A DNA stretch of 64,000 nt, taken from positions 1,550,001 through 1,614,000 of the forward strand of contig JACGZH010000006.1 in the NCBI GenBank assembly GCA_014706385.1, in the 5' to 3' direction. Below the pieces are notes generated by a model. That model made no database searches, was not told the origin of the DNA, and was given only the letters and a program-made list of their open reading frames with translations. The position numbers and the translations under genes were made by a program. Shown here piece after piece: positions 49,112-62,256 of this stretch (positions within the stretch are counted from its first letter, which is position 1; every line of letters starts with the position of its first letter). Source of the stretch: Phaffia rhodozyma (lineage: Eukaryota; Basidiomycota; Tremellomycetes; Cystofilobasidiales; Mrakiaceae).

Positions 49112-52100
49112 ATGGAGGTTCAAAGACCTCTAAACAAACATAATCCTTCGGACAACGATGTCAATCAGGAACAACCTAATGACGATATGGACCAACTGAT
49201 GGCAAATGAGGGAAAATCCACTGGAGTATTTGGCGGGAAGGGATTGCTCTACGGAGTCAGCACATTTGCTAGTCTGGGTGTGTTTTTGTTTGGGTCAGTC
49301 TTTAGTTTTCTAGTTTGGTGTCAGCCTGGTTGGTGATTTAGCGTAGTTAGATAAGGTGGCTAATCTGTTCACCATCTTGTTTGCCGTGTGCTTTGTTTCT
49401 CTCGTCGGTCTCGATGCTCACAATGTGCGGCTGTACGTACATGATAATCTTGGACAACTTATAGATACGATCAAGGGTCTGTAGAGTTTCTAGGCAATAT
49501 TTCTGTTCTTGTTTTCTAAACGTTCTCAGACATATTGGACTGACCAGACGAACGAAACACTTTGCCTGAACTTACTCATTAACAGAGTCATGTCCGGGAT
49601 CATGTATGCTCTCTTTTCTTCCCTCATAGCGATACAGCACTTGCTAAACTCTCTTGCTCTTCTTTGCTCAAAATAGAACGGGTCCATACTTGTGAGCTAT
49701 CCTTCATGATTTCCTCATTCCTTGCATCATCCTCTTTTCCTACGCTGCATGCCTCTGGTTTCTCATGCCACTATTGAGAAATCTTGTTAATTCAGCCAAG
49801 CCTACTTTCAGAACCCTGATCCGGTCAAGATTGGAACAATGGTGTCTGTTTTAGAGATCGTTCGTTCCATCATTTGCTGAAGTTGTTCTAAACTACTCGA
49901 CCAGTGACATGTCTCTGACATCCTCTGCTGTACGGGGCGACCTTGTATGCTGCATATGAACAGGGCGCGTTTGGTGAGTAATTCTGTCCTTTTGTAACGA
50001 TTGAGCCTGTACCACAATGGAAGGATGGCTACTCATATACGGTCAAATGGGTTACAGTGACATCGTTGATTGCTGGTAAACTGGCCGATATCAAAGGTCG
50101 AACTTTTACCATTGGTTTAGGGTCATTCATCTGTTCGTTCGTTCTCAAACAATGAAACGCCAAAATGTTGACGTGTACTGATATCGCTCACACACCTCCG
50201 ATGATGGTAGTCGTCATCGGAGGAGCGTTACAGACGTTCACAACTGGTTTCAACTCTATGATCGTCGGCAGACTAGTTTCAGGATTTGGCGTGGGAATGC
50301 TATCGTCAGTGGCTGTTCGCTATTTATCAGATCCTAATGGCGAACCGACTCGAATTCTGAGGTCTTTTCTTCCGTCAAAACAGTATGATTGTACCTTGTT
50401 ATCAGGCTGAGGTCTCACCAGCCCATAACCGAGGGCTCTTAGGCTGCGTGGAATTTACAGGCAATGTACGTCGTCTTCTGTATTAAAGTCGCCAATAGAA
50501 CAGAGAAGCTAATACCAATGTGATGTTTATTAGATTGTTGGATACGCGTCTAGTGTCGTCAGTCGCTCTCTTTAATCGTTTGTGTCGTTCAAGTCATTTG
50601 ACTGAGAAACTCATGAAATGTAATCTTGGATTTTACTGGTCATATACAGTGGATTGATTACTTCGCATCATTCCGTGAGTTCCCCACTATTGACCAAGCA
50701 GATTTCTTGCTTCTACACTCATACCGCCGGATGTAATGTTTCTAATTCAAACATTAGTCAAGTCGGATCTGTCCTGGCGAATTCCTCTTTCCATTCGTAC
50801 GTTGTCCACTTTCGTCACGTACCAACGCTCATAACGTTCACGTTTGAATCAAGACTCATCCCTTTAAACTTGCTTTTTCTTGCAAAATCAGAATGGTAAC
50901 ATGATCACAACTATTCATGCTTGATCTTAATGAGCCACAGCTCAACCCTTCCTTTCCCCACAAATTCACAGTATCATCGGAGTCATCCTTGCCCTTGGTT
51001 CCCTTGTCATCCCAGAGTCTCCTCGGCATTTGATCGCTGTTGGTCGAGACGATGAAGGGATCAAAGTGATCGCTGCGCTCAGAGGCAAAATGGAAGACGA
51101 CATAGAAGTCAGAGAGGAGTACGAAGGTGTTAGAGACGTTGTTACTGCTGATGTGAGTCAAGCGCGACACATGTTTGTAGAGAAAGACTGCAACTGACTG
51201 ACTAGTTTCATGTTCTGTGCTTCGTGCTTTTTAGAAAGCAATCAACGACAAATCGTACAAGGCTTTGTGGAGACGTTACCGAGGTCGGGTGCTCATCGCT
51301 GCTTCGTCTCAGATGTTTGCTCAGCTGAACGGCATCAACGTCGTTCGTATTTGTGATCTCGTTCAAACCTATTGATATCAGTTAGGCTTATCAGCATTCT
51401 TGTGGGGCTTTGATTGGTGAACGAACTGAGTAAATCAGGTCTCGTATTACGCTCCTCTGGTTTTTGAGCGTGAGACTTTTATAACACTCAATTCTCTCGG
51501 CTACATGACAAAGTATCACTGATATGGCTCTATGTCTTACTCTCGTTCAACCGATGTAGAGGCCGGTTGGATCGGCAGAGATGCTATTCTCATGACGGGT
51601 ATCAATGGAATCATCTACGTTCTTTCTACGATTCCAACGTTTGTCCTGCTTCTTTATCATTGGACCTCAACAAGCCGATACTGACTTGTCTTCAACTGGA
51701 TGGTCAACAGATGGTATTTGGTGGATCGAATGGGAAGAAGGCCTATATTGCTCTCGGGAGCTGTCGTTGTACGTCTCACCTTTCTCCAGTGGTCTCGCGA
51801 TACGGAAGTTTCATTCGACGACCTTAAAGCTTATCCCTCCTTTTAACCAATCAATATATAGATGTCTTTGGCATTAACAGGAGTCGGCTACTTTATGTAC
51901 CTTGATCTGGCATTCACTCGTGCGTCATATTTCGTTCTTGCCTCTCCGACTCCTCATTAGCTCCCGTTGCGAGGAGACTAAACAGCCAACGCGTTGTTTT
52001 TTGGGGCAATCAAAACAGCCAACGCTGTGGTCGTCTGTGTCATCATCTTCAATGCAGCCTTTGGAGCGAGTTGGGGTCCATTGCCTTGGCTCTATCCACC

Positions 52101-53132
52101 CGAGAGTATGTTTAGCCTCCTTTTTTCATTTGCGTAGGCTGAATATTGATACAGCTGGCGTTTCTGTGCGTGTTTGAATTGAAGTCATGCCTTTGGCGTT
52201 CCGAGCCAAGGGCGTGTCGATCTCTACTGCTACGGTTAGTTGCACGCGTTCTTTCAGCCAGCAGTCTGTTTATTTTCTTCTTAGTCCATTGCCTCTGTCT
52301 TGTCTCAACTGACGTGAACAACAACGTATGTTTTAGAATTGGTATGTACCTAAGTCTTATTGCATCGTTTTCAAAAAGAAAAAAAGACTGGAGAACTAAT
52401 TCCCATATTTGCATCAGGTTCTTTAACTTCATTATTGGAGAAGCGACGCCGGTTCTACAGGATCTTATTGTAAGTCTCATATTGCTATATGTACGTAACG
52501 ACAGTGTGCTGATCGCTCGACCTCTTGCTTTTGACTATTGACACAACATCAGGCTTGGAGACTTTATCCTGTGCATGCGTTCTTCTGTATCTGTTCCTTT
52601 GTAGTCGTGTACTTCTGTAAGCTCAATTATTCCTCGTTCCCTCATCTCGGTCGATTGTGTACTGACTTGTTCTCAACCTTCCACCTCACAGTGTATCCAG
52701 AAACATGTGGAGTACCTTGTGAGTTGGTATTTGCTCTTCTAACTTTTTGTTCAAGAGTGCTGATGTTTCGCGCAATTCTTCGTTATGAACAGTGGAAAAC
52801 ATGAACGAGCTATTTGGCGATGGTACGTTCCATCGATTTACAGCTTCTCGTTCCTCCTCTTTCAAGAGATCGATAAACTCACAACGTCATCTTCAAAATA
52901 TCTTTCCTCAGAAATGGACGATCCTGATTCGGACTCAGATTCAGAATCAGGTGACTCTGGATCGGGCTTTCAGACACCGTCTGGATACTCGAACTCTAGA
53001 CCAAACTCTAGACCCGGCTCTCGAACAAGCTCGCCTGGACCGGCAAATTCGAAGGGTTGGCTTTCATTCACTAGACGAGGCGCTCAAAAGTCTGCTGTTA
53101 GATACGAGGCTTTAGATCAGGAGACTGCATAG
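49112..53132 (+). CDS. MFS sugar transporter (general substrate transporter family), about 27 exons
   Basis: A 12-helix sugar/proton symporter or facilitator of the plasma membrane. Start 49112 (MEVQRPLNKHNPSDNDVNQE); exon 1 ends 49293 in SLGVFLFG. Tiny exons follow: 49465-49476 (12 nt), 49586-49603 (18), 49677-49691 (15), which give GYDQGVMSGIITGPYFQAYF. Then a 10-nt exon (49964-49973) makes EIGAFVTSLIAGKLADIKGR. Later blocks: GALQTFTTGFNSMIVGRLVS, YQAEVSPAHNRGLLGCVEFT, GNIVGYASSV, SDLSWRIPLSIQCIIGVILA (needs a 4-nt exon, 50892-50895), GSLVIPESPRHL, AQLNGINVVSYYAPLVFE, TIPTWYLVDRMGRRPILLSG, FGASWGPLPWLYPPE, FRAKGVSISTATNWFFNF (needs a 5-nt exon, 52337-52341) and LYPETCGVPLENMNELFGD. The cytosolic tail is Ser/Asp-rich. 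Sugar signatures GRR and PESPR are intact. The exact substrate is unknown. Confidence 0.9.
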
Positions 53133-53600
53133 ATTAGAGATGATGTTGTATCTGTGGATCTTTTTCTTATATCTTTCGTATTCTCGTTATCATCCTCTTC
53201 TCTTCCTGTGCTTCTATTCAAAACATTTTGTATCTTCCTACCTATCTCCATGCGTCTTTTACACGTATTATATCTCCCGTCTTCGATGTCTGAAATGGAT
53301 GTCGAAGAAGGCCAGTATGATCCAACCGATACATGAATAAAGAGGTGATATGTGATTCGACGTCAGGCTTCAGTCAGGCTTGGACGAGTCTCACATCAGT
53401 CTCCACGCACGCAACACGCTTAGCCTCCACGACATCACCTCCTTCACTCCTTGCTATCATCTTGAACTTCTGCATTCATCCATCACGGCCAGACTATACA
53501 ACCCTTTACTTCAGTCTTTTCAACTCAAGAACTATCTTTCTAGAATAAACATATACGAGGACGTCGACTAAGCTTATTTTGATCTTCAAGTCCCTGACAA
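53133..53600. other. Intergenic region
   Basis: About 470 bp between the sugar transporter and RPN2, both on plus. It holds a 3' UTR and a promoter. No distinct element is recognised. Confidence 0.5.
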
Positions 53601-56600
53601 ATGCCTGTGTCTGTCAAGCCTAGCTCTGCTGGTGAGTTTTTCTCTACCTCTCTTTCCGAAGAAGAGCCCAACGAGGCTCCTTCATCTTATTCGTAAGGAC
53701 TGTCAAAGATGAGGGGCGAGATGCTTAAGCAGGGAGGCTGAGCGATCTTAGTGTAAACTAAGAAGCGAGGAATGTCTCGATAGAACTCGAATATTGATCC
53801 TTGCAGAGACGAGTGGCAATCTTGATCACAGGATTTTTCCCATCACACTCTTTCCTCGATAATCGATCAAACCTCTTTTCATGTTTTTACATTTAAGCTT
53901 TCCCCCCTGATCAGTTCATCCATGTTTCGAGCCAAGCCTGAGAAGAGAATTTATTTGCTGATCGTGTGTTTGATCTTGATACGTTCTCGCCTTTGGTCCT
54001 GCTTCCAGCTGGTCTCCTGGCTCTGCTCTCCGAACAAGATTCCCCTGAACTCCAAACGTACGCTCTGGAGAACTTGAACGAGGTGATCGACCAGTTCTGG
54101 CCAGAAATCAGTGAAGAAGTTGTTTCAATGTGTGTTTAGTTCTTCTCAAGATTTGTGCAAATTTGGGGCCTCTGACCAACTCTTTAATCAATGGCACTGA
54201 TACGAACGTATACACAATTGATCGGTAATATTCAGTGAAACTCTATCCGAATCTTCCGAGCTTTCGGCCTCCTCTAGATCGCTAGCCGCTCTCCTAGCCT
54301 CCAAAGTATACTACCATCTTGGAGCTTACGACGAAGCTCTTTCGTTTGCTTTAGCTGCCGGAGATCGGTTCGAGGCTGAAAGAAAGCTGATTCAAGGAAG
54401 TGGCTTGACAGGCGGGGAAGGCTATGTGGAGGTTGTTCTGAGTAAGTCGATGTTGAGTCTGGATCATCTTTGTTCAACTAATCTTCCGCAAACTGACTGT
54501 TGCTTGATGTGGTGTCTTGACTTTTAAAGCCAAGAGTATAGATACATACATTCAACAACGATCTCTTCTCCCTCCTAGTGCCTTTTCCGATCCTTCATCT
54601 AGTACTAGCCAGAGCACGATCGACCCTCGTTTAGAGACCCTTGTGCTGTCTGTTCTATCTGTCTCTCTCGATCAACAAGAGTGGCGACAATCGCTCGGAA
54701 TTGCACTTGAGTCCCGTCGACTAGATGTTGTCCGAACGATCTGGGAGAAGAGTGGGAAGGATGGATCAATTCTCCGATGGGTGCTAGAAATTGTCGGCTC
54801 TTCGTCTAATTCGTCCTCCGGATCTACCAAGGGCAAGAAGGGAAAGAAGGAGGTCAAAGGATGGGGCAAGGAGTTCAAGCAAGAGGTCTTGAGGTTGCTT
54901 CTCGAGCTTTTCCCTCTGTCCCCATCCTCGTCGTCTTCTGGAGAAGCCGATGCGGTCGATTACGCATCTATCACTCAAATTCACATCTTGCTCAACCAGC
55001 CTAGTTTGTCAACCGAGCTTATCAAGTCCATCGTGGCCAAGGGAGAAGACGACGAAAAAAATCAGTTGGGTGCCTACCAGGTTGCATTCGATCTGGCCGA
55101 TGGGGCAACTCAAGAGTTTTTGGGCGAGGTTGGCACTGGAGTCTGTGGAGAAGTTAAATCGGAGGTTAGTTGTCGTCCTTTAGTACCAACCTCTAGAGGA
55201 GGGACCAACGCTGACCACCTACATTGCATGTTGAGTGTCCGTAGAACGAACACATAGTCATCACCAACTTGCGATCTATCCTTTCTGGGGAGAAAACCAT
55301 CCGGTACTACCTTGATTTCCTGTATAAAAACAACCACGCTGACTTACTCATCATCCAGAAGACGAAAGAGGCCTTTGATTCCTCGCGTTCATCAATGTAT
55401 CACTCTGCCTTGACGCTCTCTCATTCGTTCATGTCGGCGGGAACGACTTCCGACACATTCCTTCGAAGAAACCTTGACTGGTTAGGCCGAGCCTCTAATT
55501 GGTCCAAATTTACTGCTACGGCCGCCTTGGGTGTTATCCACAAGGGTAACCTTTCCAAGGGTATGACGATTTTGGGACCTTACCTACCTGGATCGGCTGG
55601 TGCCGGAGCTGGAGGAGCCGGAAAGGAATATTCTGAAGGAGGAAGTTTGTTTGCGTTGGGTTTGATCAACTCGGGCAGGGGAACGACCAACAAAACTGGA
55701 GAGAACGGAGAGACAGTCGGCTCTTACTTGAGGAAAAAGTTGGGAGAGGCAGGAGGAGAGGAGGTTGTTCAGCATGGAGCGGCTCTGGGGTTGGGAGTCG
55801 CCGGAATGGCCAGTGGCAACGAAGGTTCGCACTCGTTTGTTGCAATAGTGAGATAACAACCCGTCAGACTATCTAACCTGGCATCTTGTCAAATTTCGTG
55901 TTGGGATGAAAATAGAGATTTACGATCAGCTTCGAGAGACTTTGTTCCAAGACTCGGCTGTCGCCGGAGAAGCTTCCGGTTATGCCATGGGTCTGGTCAT
56001 GCTCGGAACGGCCTCAAGCAAGGCTTATGATGAAATGATCCAGTACGCTCACGAGACCCAACACGAAAAGATCATCAGGGGTTTGGCGATTGGAACCGCT
56101 TTCTTGTACTACAACAAGGAGGAGGAAGCAGACGAAGTGATTGAGCGATTGGTCGCAGAAAAGGTAAGCGTTGTCGTTCTTTCCACGTTTGACTCCAAAA
56201 GCAACGAAGACCTAATCGGGATTTCTTTTCGAATTCGCGACGTAGGATGCCATTCTTCGATATGGAGGTATCTACACAATCGCCATGGCTTACGCTGGAA
56301 CGTCGAATAATAAGGCAATCCGTAAGGTGTTGGATGTCGCCGTTTCAGATGTGTCAGACGACGTTCGTCGAGCCGCCGTTACCGCCCTTGGATTCATTTT
56401 GTGTCGAAACCCGACTCAGGTACCAAGGATTGTCCAGCTGCTGAGTGAGAGCTACAACCCTCATGTCAGACAGGGCGCGGCATTGGCTCTCGGAGTGGCT
56501 TGTGCTGGAACTGGATTGGAGGTTTGTTCATTCTTGAAGAAGTGTCCTTTCTTCAGTCAATCATTGGCTGACTTCTTGTTTGTCTGGACTCATTTTTTGT

Positions 56601-57924
56601 CACCCTGTGTAGGAGGCAGTCGAGCTCTTGGAACCTCTTTCCAAAGATCCCGTCGACTTTGTTCGACAAGGTGCTCTCGTTTCGCTCGCTATGGTTCTCA
56701 TTCAACAGACTGAGGCGCAGAACCCCAAGGTCGCCTCGGTTCGAAAGACGTTTGCTTCGGTGATCACCGATAAGCATGAAGATTCGATGGCCAAGTTTGG
56801 AGCTGCTCTTGGCCAGGGTATCATCGACGCCGGTGGAAGGAACGTCACGATCAGTTTACTCTCCAAGAGTGGAAGCTTGAACATGGGAGCCGTCGTCGGG
56901 ATGGCTCTGTTCTGCCAATTCTGGTACTGGTTCCCATTAGCTCACTGCTTGAGTTTAGGTTTCACGCCCACGGCCGTTATTGGTTTGGATAAGGATCTCA
57001 AGATTCCCAAGCTTGGTTTCACCTCCAGAGCAAAGCCGTCGTTGTACGCGTACCCTGCCCCCACGGTCATCGAGACGAAGGAGGTTGCCAAGCCGATCGC
57101 CACCGCTGTACTCTCCTCAACTGCCAAGGCTAATGCACGAGCCATTGAGAAAAAGAAGACAGAGGCCGCTGATGACAAGGATACAGCTATGGAGACTGTA
57201 AGTCAACTCTGTAATGCATAGAACCAATGAAAAGGATTCCCATCTGAACCAACTCTGTTTCTGTCTCAACGATTTTTTTAGGATGAGAAGACAGAAGAGG
57301 CGGCTCCTGATGCTGACGCTAAGATGGACGACGCTGTTCCTATTGACGAGTCTGCAGCCACGAACACGGCTACAACTGCTCCTGCATCGAAGAAGAAGTC
57401 TGAGCCGACATCTGAGACACTGGAGAACATGACTCGAGTGACGCCCGCCCAGGCCTCATCCATCTACTTCCCGCTCACGAATCGATATCTACCTGTTCGA
57501 TCCGATCCTTCCTCTACGTCTTCCGCTCAGGCTGGTGGTAAGAAGGGTGCGATCAAGATCGGCCGGGGAGGTGCGGGTATTTTGATGGTGTATGAGAATG
57601 CGAACTGCTCAGATGAGGAGAAGAAGGCTGAGAAGGATTTCATTGAGCTGGAAGCTTCTTTGGACCAAATCGCTCCTGGACCGGGAGCCACAGTCTCTGG
57701 TGGTCATGTCGCGATGGGCGCTGCAGCGACTTCTGCTCCTGCTGTTGCCGCTTCTTCGGGAGTGAATGACGAGGATGGGCCGGAGAGAGATCCACCCGCT
57801 TCGTTTGAAGTAAGTGCTTTTATATCCCGATTTTCCTTCTCTTCTTTTCTTTCCAGTCATTCAACTAGCTCGTCGCTGATCTTGTGTCCTCGTTTCTTGT
57901 TCATAGTACCCTTTCTCTTCTTGA
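53601..57924 (+). CDS. RPN2: 26S proteasome regulatory subunit Rpn2 (PSMD1)
   Basis: The largest base subunit of the 19S particle, a PC-repeat scaffold for Rpn13 and Rpn1/ATPase contacts. Exon 1 is only [10 protein letters not shown] (53601 to about 53631), followed by an intron of about 375 nt. Then [60 protein letters not shown] and [17 protein letters not shown]. The PC-repeat toroid follows ([111 protein letters not shown]). Near the end come [20 protein letters not shown] and, across a last intron, the C-terminus EYPFSS (stop 57922-57924), compatible with the Rpn13-docking tail. A disordered Lys/Glu/Ala insert at about 57130-57420 separates the toroid from the C-terminal beta domain. About nine introns. 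It is complete. Confidence 0.96.
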
Positions 57925-58282
57925 TCACCCGTCTTTGTTCACTATGTGCCTTGCGCCTTATTATCCTCCCTCAAGCTTCTTTTTCTTCTCCAACACTGTA
58001 TTTGGCCTTGTAGACTGAAAGATGGAGAGTGTTTCCTTTGTCGGGCATGGCCAACGTATGATCAAAAGAAAACCTGGGAAACGATGAGAGAACAAGGACA
58101 TATCGTAGCAAAAGAAAGGACAAAAGAAAACGAGAAAAGAAAGTAGAGAATGTCATTTTCCTCGCCGCCTCTTTTTCTCCTCCGCCCGACTCCACATCTT
58201 GAGATCTTCGTTCAATAAAATCTCTACATCGTCCATCCTTCATTCAACCAGCAGTTCCATCACTCGTGCAACCTACAGACAA
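57925..58282. other. Intergenic region
   Basis: About 360 bp holding the RPN2 3' end and the RCC2-like promoter/leader. An AAAGAAAGGACAAAAG-type purine tract lies at about 58110-58142. No gene. Confidence 0.5.
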
Positions 58283-61200
58283 ATGACATCTGTCTCGTCT
58301 TCCGAACAGGCCAAATTTGGCAGAGGTTCGTTTCCGAGTTCATCGGTCTTGTGTGTTGACCTCAAGAATAAACACACTCATTTTAAATCATAGTCGCCGT
58401 TGTTCTTATAATTCGTTTTTTCTCTTTAAATCGCGTATATCAGTCTTGATCGCAGGTGGTACAGACTGGTATGTAATTGTCTCCTCTAAGATCTGATAAG
58501 TATCAACCATGATATGATTACTGGTGGACCACGGATGGCAAGAGTGTTTGCTTTCGTCGTCAGACCGGTCCGGTCCCGCTCTCCATCGCGTCCTCTCGTC
58601 CAAACGCACGCGACTGATTTCTGTTGAAACACTCTCATTCCCGTTCTTGTCGTTTGTTTCCTTACTGGAATGGCATGGTATCATCAGGCCGTCGCTCGGA
58701 AGGAAGGAAGGAAAGATCGATCTTCGGTGCGTTCCCCTCGTCCTTCTGTTTCCGCCATATTTCTCTCTTTTCTGTCGACAAACACACGTCCCTTATGGGG
58801 GCTAGGTTAAACTGATTCTTGGTGTTTCTCATTCTTGGTGTTTCTCTCCTTTTTTTATGGTAAATTCAGACCCAATTTGATGGGTCCCCACATCCTTCGA
58901 TCTCTCTGCAACGTTCAAGTCCAATCCGTTCATTCTTCTCCATCCGGCAGCCACTTTATTTGTATTGATACCATCGGTCATGCCCACCTCTTCGGCAGAA
59001 ACTCACCTTCTGCCCTTGGATCTCCTCAAGCTGATCCGACCTCACCTTCAGTCTTTCGACCGCGTGGGGTCGGTCTGGCATTCGACGTAGAGGATCTTCC
59101 ATCTTTCGAGAGTTGCATGCCTCATGTAGCAGAGTTCGTGTCGGAAACGAGACCGAAAATGATCTCCCCAGATATGGTCGGCGCGAAGAAGAAGGCAAAG
59201 TTCGTGAAGGGTGTTGTTGGGAGAGGTTTATCGATCTTGATTGATTCGGAAGGAGATGCCTGGGTGTCTGGTGAAGACAAATTAGGCCAAGTTCGTCTCT
59301 CTTTTCGACTGTCCCTTCGGCTTGTTCTCTTTGTGTCTGTAGATATAAAGGCTGATGTGATATCTCATGTCATGACTGATGGAAACTTGAGAACAACAGT
59401 GCGGCTTGTCGTCTTCGTCTTCCATGATTAAAAACTTCACCAGAATCAAAGGTCCCTGGGGTTCAAAAAAGATCGTCGACGGGTCAGCCGGAGTTAATTT
59501 CTCACTCTTATTGGATGAAGAAGGGAAAGGTGAGTCAAGTATATTGACAAGGTCTTGTTATGGTCAAGTGGTACGATCAAGTGTGCAATCTTGATGGCTG
59601 ATCGGATGGCATGGGTTATATGAATGTTTCGGTTGACAGTCTATTCGGTCAGTCAACTGACTTGATGATACCGACGACTCAGCTTCTGAAAGCTTGGAAC
59701 AATTAAATGGGGATACTGACATCCAGCGGTGCGCTTAAACAACATTTTTCTCTTACTGATGACTTTGAGATCATAGTTCGGTTCTGCAGAGTTTGTAAGT
59801 ACTACCGAAACTTGCGTGGTCTTGTCGATTCACTAGAGTCGGGTTGAATCTTCATGGTCGTATTTTCTCTGATATCACTCAAAAACGCATATATCAATAG
59901 GGCCAATTGGGACATGGGAAGACCGGAGAGCACATTATCTCTTCTGGCAAAAACGGATTCGAGGTTTCTTGGGAGCCTAGTTCGTAAACACATCTTCTTC
60001 TATACGCTTGTCTGGATGTGAATGCAATAAACGAGATCTGACGCAGCTGAGGTACTTTCTTGGGTTGCATCAGAGCTTATCAAGGCGCTAGATGACAAGA
60101 AGATTGTTCAAATCGCCAGTGGAAATTCGCATTGTATGTCTTGCCTGCTTGGTTTAACATAGGATCGAATCATGATCCTAATTCGTCTGATTTTTGGCAT
60201 ATTCGCGAGACAACAAAAGCTCTTGCATTGGACTCAGAAGGGTTCGTCGGATTATTCTCATATGCGTAAATATGCTTTCGTAGACCCGATGAGCTGACGA
60301 TATCACTATACTGCTCCTCGACAACTTGACCACACATGTTCTTCTGGAATTGCAGATTCGTCTATGTGTGGGGATATAATGGCTACTGTCGACTGGGACT
60401 CGGTCATCAAAAAGATCAACTTTTGCCTGTTGTTGTTCCACAGGTAAGGCAATATCAGGTTTCATACTGAAGGATGCCTTTTAGATGACCGAATCTGAAT
60501 TTTCTCTGACTTCTGTATACGTTGATGATCCATTCAGTTTGCTCAGGAAAAGGTCATCCTTAGAGCAAAGTCCATCGCCTGTGGGCCTGCCAGTTCGGTT
60601 CGTTTTCGTTGATCAGCAAAAGACATCGAATCTTCCAGCTATTGAAACAGTCTCTATATTAATCTTTATCTATAAACTTAGATGGTCATTGACAATCAGT
60701 CGATGCTCCTCGTGGCTGGTCGGTGGAAAACTACAGGAGAAGGGTCTTCAGGTGCTCCTTGTATGTCATTCCTTTTCTGATCTCTCCTTCTCTCTAGATA
60801 AGAATTCTTTGTTTCACAACTGACTGTCTTTCTCGCAAATATACGCTAATACAGACACGACGTTCCGATTCATGTCCGACATGATGCAATGCAAAGTTAC
60901 TAAAGTATGCGCTGGAAGCTCTGCGTTCTTTGCTCTGTCTGCTAATCCTGAGAAACCAGCGGGAACGGACGAGATGATCACTATCGGGTGGGGGCAGGCC
61001 ATCCAGCACGGAGAGCTTGCCGTCGGAGAAGGTCAGCCAAAGTCGATGACCAGACCGGCAAAGAATTTCACCTTGGACGGCATTAAGATTCTCGAGTTTA
61101 GTAACTTGTCCTCTATCTTTCTTTGGCTATTCATCTTTGAACATCTAAGAACGTCTTGACTGACAGAACGGCGATCTTCAATTTGTCCTTCTCGAATGAA

Positions 61201-61969
61201 GCGCGGCATGCTCGGCTTATACTACGTAGGTCTTTTTCATCGATAGTTACCCTTGATAACTTTACTATAGCATCTGACCAAAAACTTTTCAGTGTATTCC
61301 TTGCTGAGCCTTCGGATGCGTTCTCAGAGTTGCCACGACACCCGCTCATCGAAGGGTTGGAGGACGAACCTGTGAGGTCTTTGTTTGTTGATACATGTCT
61401 ACTGAAAATAGAGTAGAGAGGTCTCTAAATGTAGGAATGCTGATAGATCTCTATCCGAATGAATCCCGAAGTGTGCTATTTGTCGCAAAAACGACAGTCC
61501 AGGCGCTTTGGAGCCTTTAGCTTGTGACTTTGTGAGTCATTTCGAACTCACCGTTCATCTGTCTCGATTCGACATTTAGGCAGAGACTCATCAAACGAAT
61601 TGCTTCTTTGGCTCTCGATTCAAGTGTGAACGAGCCTTCCATCCTAGCTGTCTTACGCCTCCATTAACGGCCATTCCTGAAGAACCAGAATGGTTTTGCC
61701 CAGATCATGTCACAGCACGACCTTCCTTCTCGGCCAGATATGACCATCGTGGGATGCCTCTGGCGTTATCCACGACAACAGGTGGCAAGAGAAAGGCTAC
61801 GACCGCAGCTGCTGATAATGGCAAACCAAAATCTGGTGAGCGATTTTAAGTTTCGAAACAACGCACAGTGCGAGTTGCTACTGAAAGGAACTAATCGTGT
61901 TTCCTTTGCTACACTTCTTCTATACAATGGTTGTCTCGTTCATCAGCTCCCAAGAAGAGAAAGGCTTGA
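58283..61969 (+). CDS. RCC2 (TD-60)-like RCC1-repeat protein with C-terminal PHD finger
   Basis: Start 58283 (MTSVSSSEQAKFGR). Small exons join GRVLIAGGTDWPSLGRKEGK and RPNLMGPHILRSL, the RCC2-type N-terminus. RCC1 blades follow: GSHFICIDTIGHAHLFGRNS, GRGLSILIDSEGDAWVSGED, FSLLLDEEGKVYSFGSAEFG, QLGHGKTGEH, SLALDSEGFVYVWGYNGYCR, LGLGHQKDQLLPVVVPQ and FALSANPEKPAG; EVSWEPS is a linker. KVYSFGSAEFGQLG requires an 8-nt exon (59640-59647) and an 18-nt exon (59777-59794). After TRPAKNFTLDGIKILE and KLFSVFLAEPSDAFSELPRH comes a PHD finger: CAICRKND, LACDFCERAFHPSCLTPPL, EWFCPDH. The last ligand is His where most PHD fingers have Cys. The tail ends SAPKKRKA, a nuclear localisation signal (stop 61967-61969). 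Family roles are chromatin/centromere binding; the PHD suggests histone-tail reading. The splice around 61100-61235 and the exons at 60420-60860 are uncertain. Confidence 0.82.
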
Positions 61970-62256
61970 GGCAATGACTTTTAGGAAAGATGTATCATTT
62001 ATTGAATGGCCCTTTGTTCTTGTCTGTTTTCTTTTGCTATCACGATAGGCATATACAGGGGAAGAACAACTCCATTAAAATCATAAATTGTGGAACGTAT
62101 ATACGAGTCTCGTAAAGGGGTATAAAAAAGTCAAAATGGAACGAAATAAATTCAAAGAAGAAACTAATGACGAACGAAACGGAAGAATAATTGAAGGCAA
62201 GTCATGTTTAATTGATCATCTACATTCATCAAGGATTGAAGGTTAGTTAGGAAATA
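61970..62256. other. Convergent 3' region
   Basis: About 290 bp between the stops of the RCC2-like gene and SPC7. AT-rich; no feature beyond likely polyadenylation regions. Confidence 0.5.
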
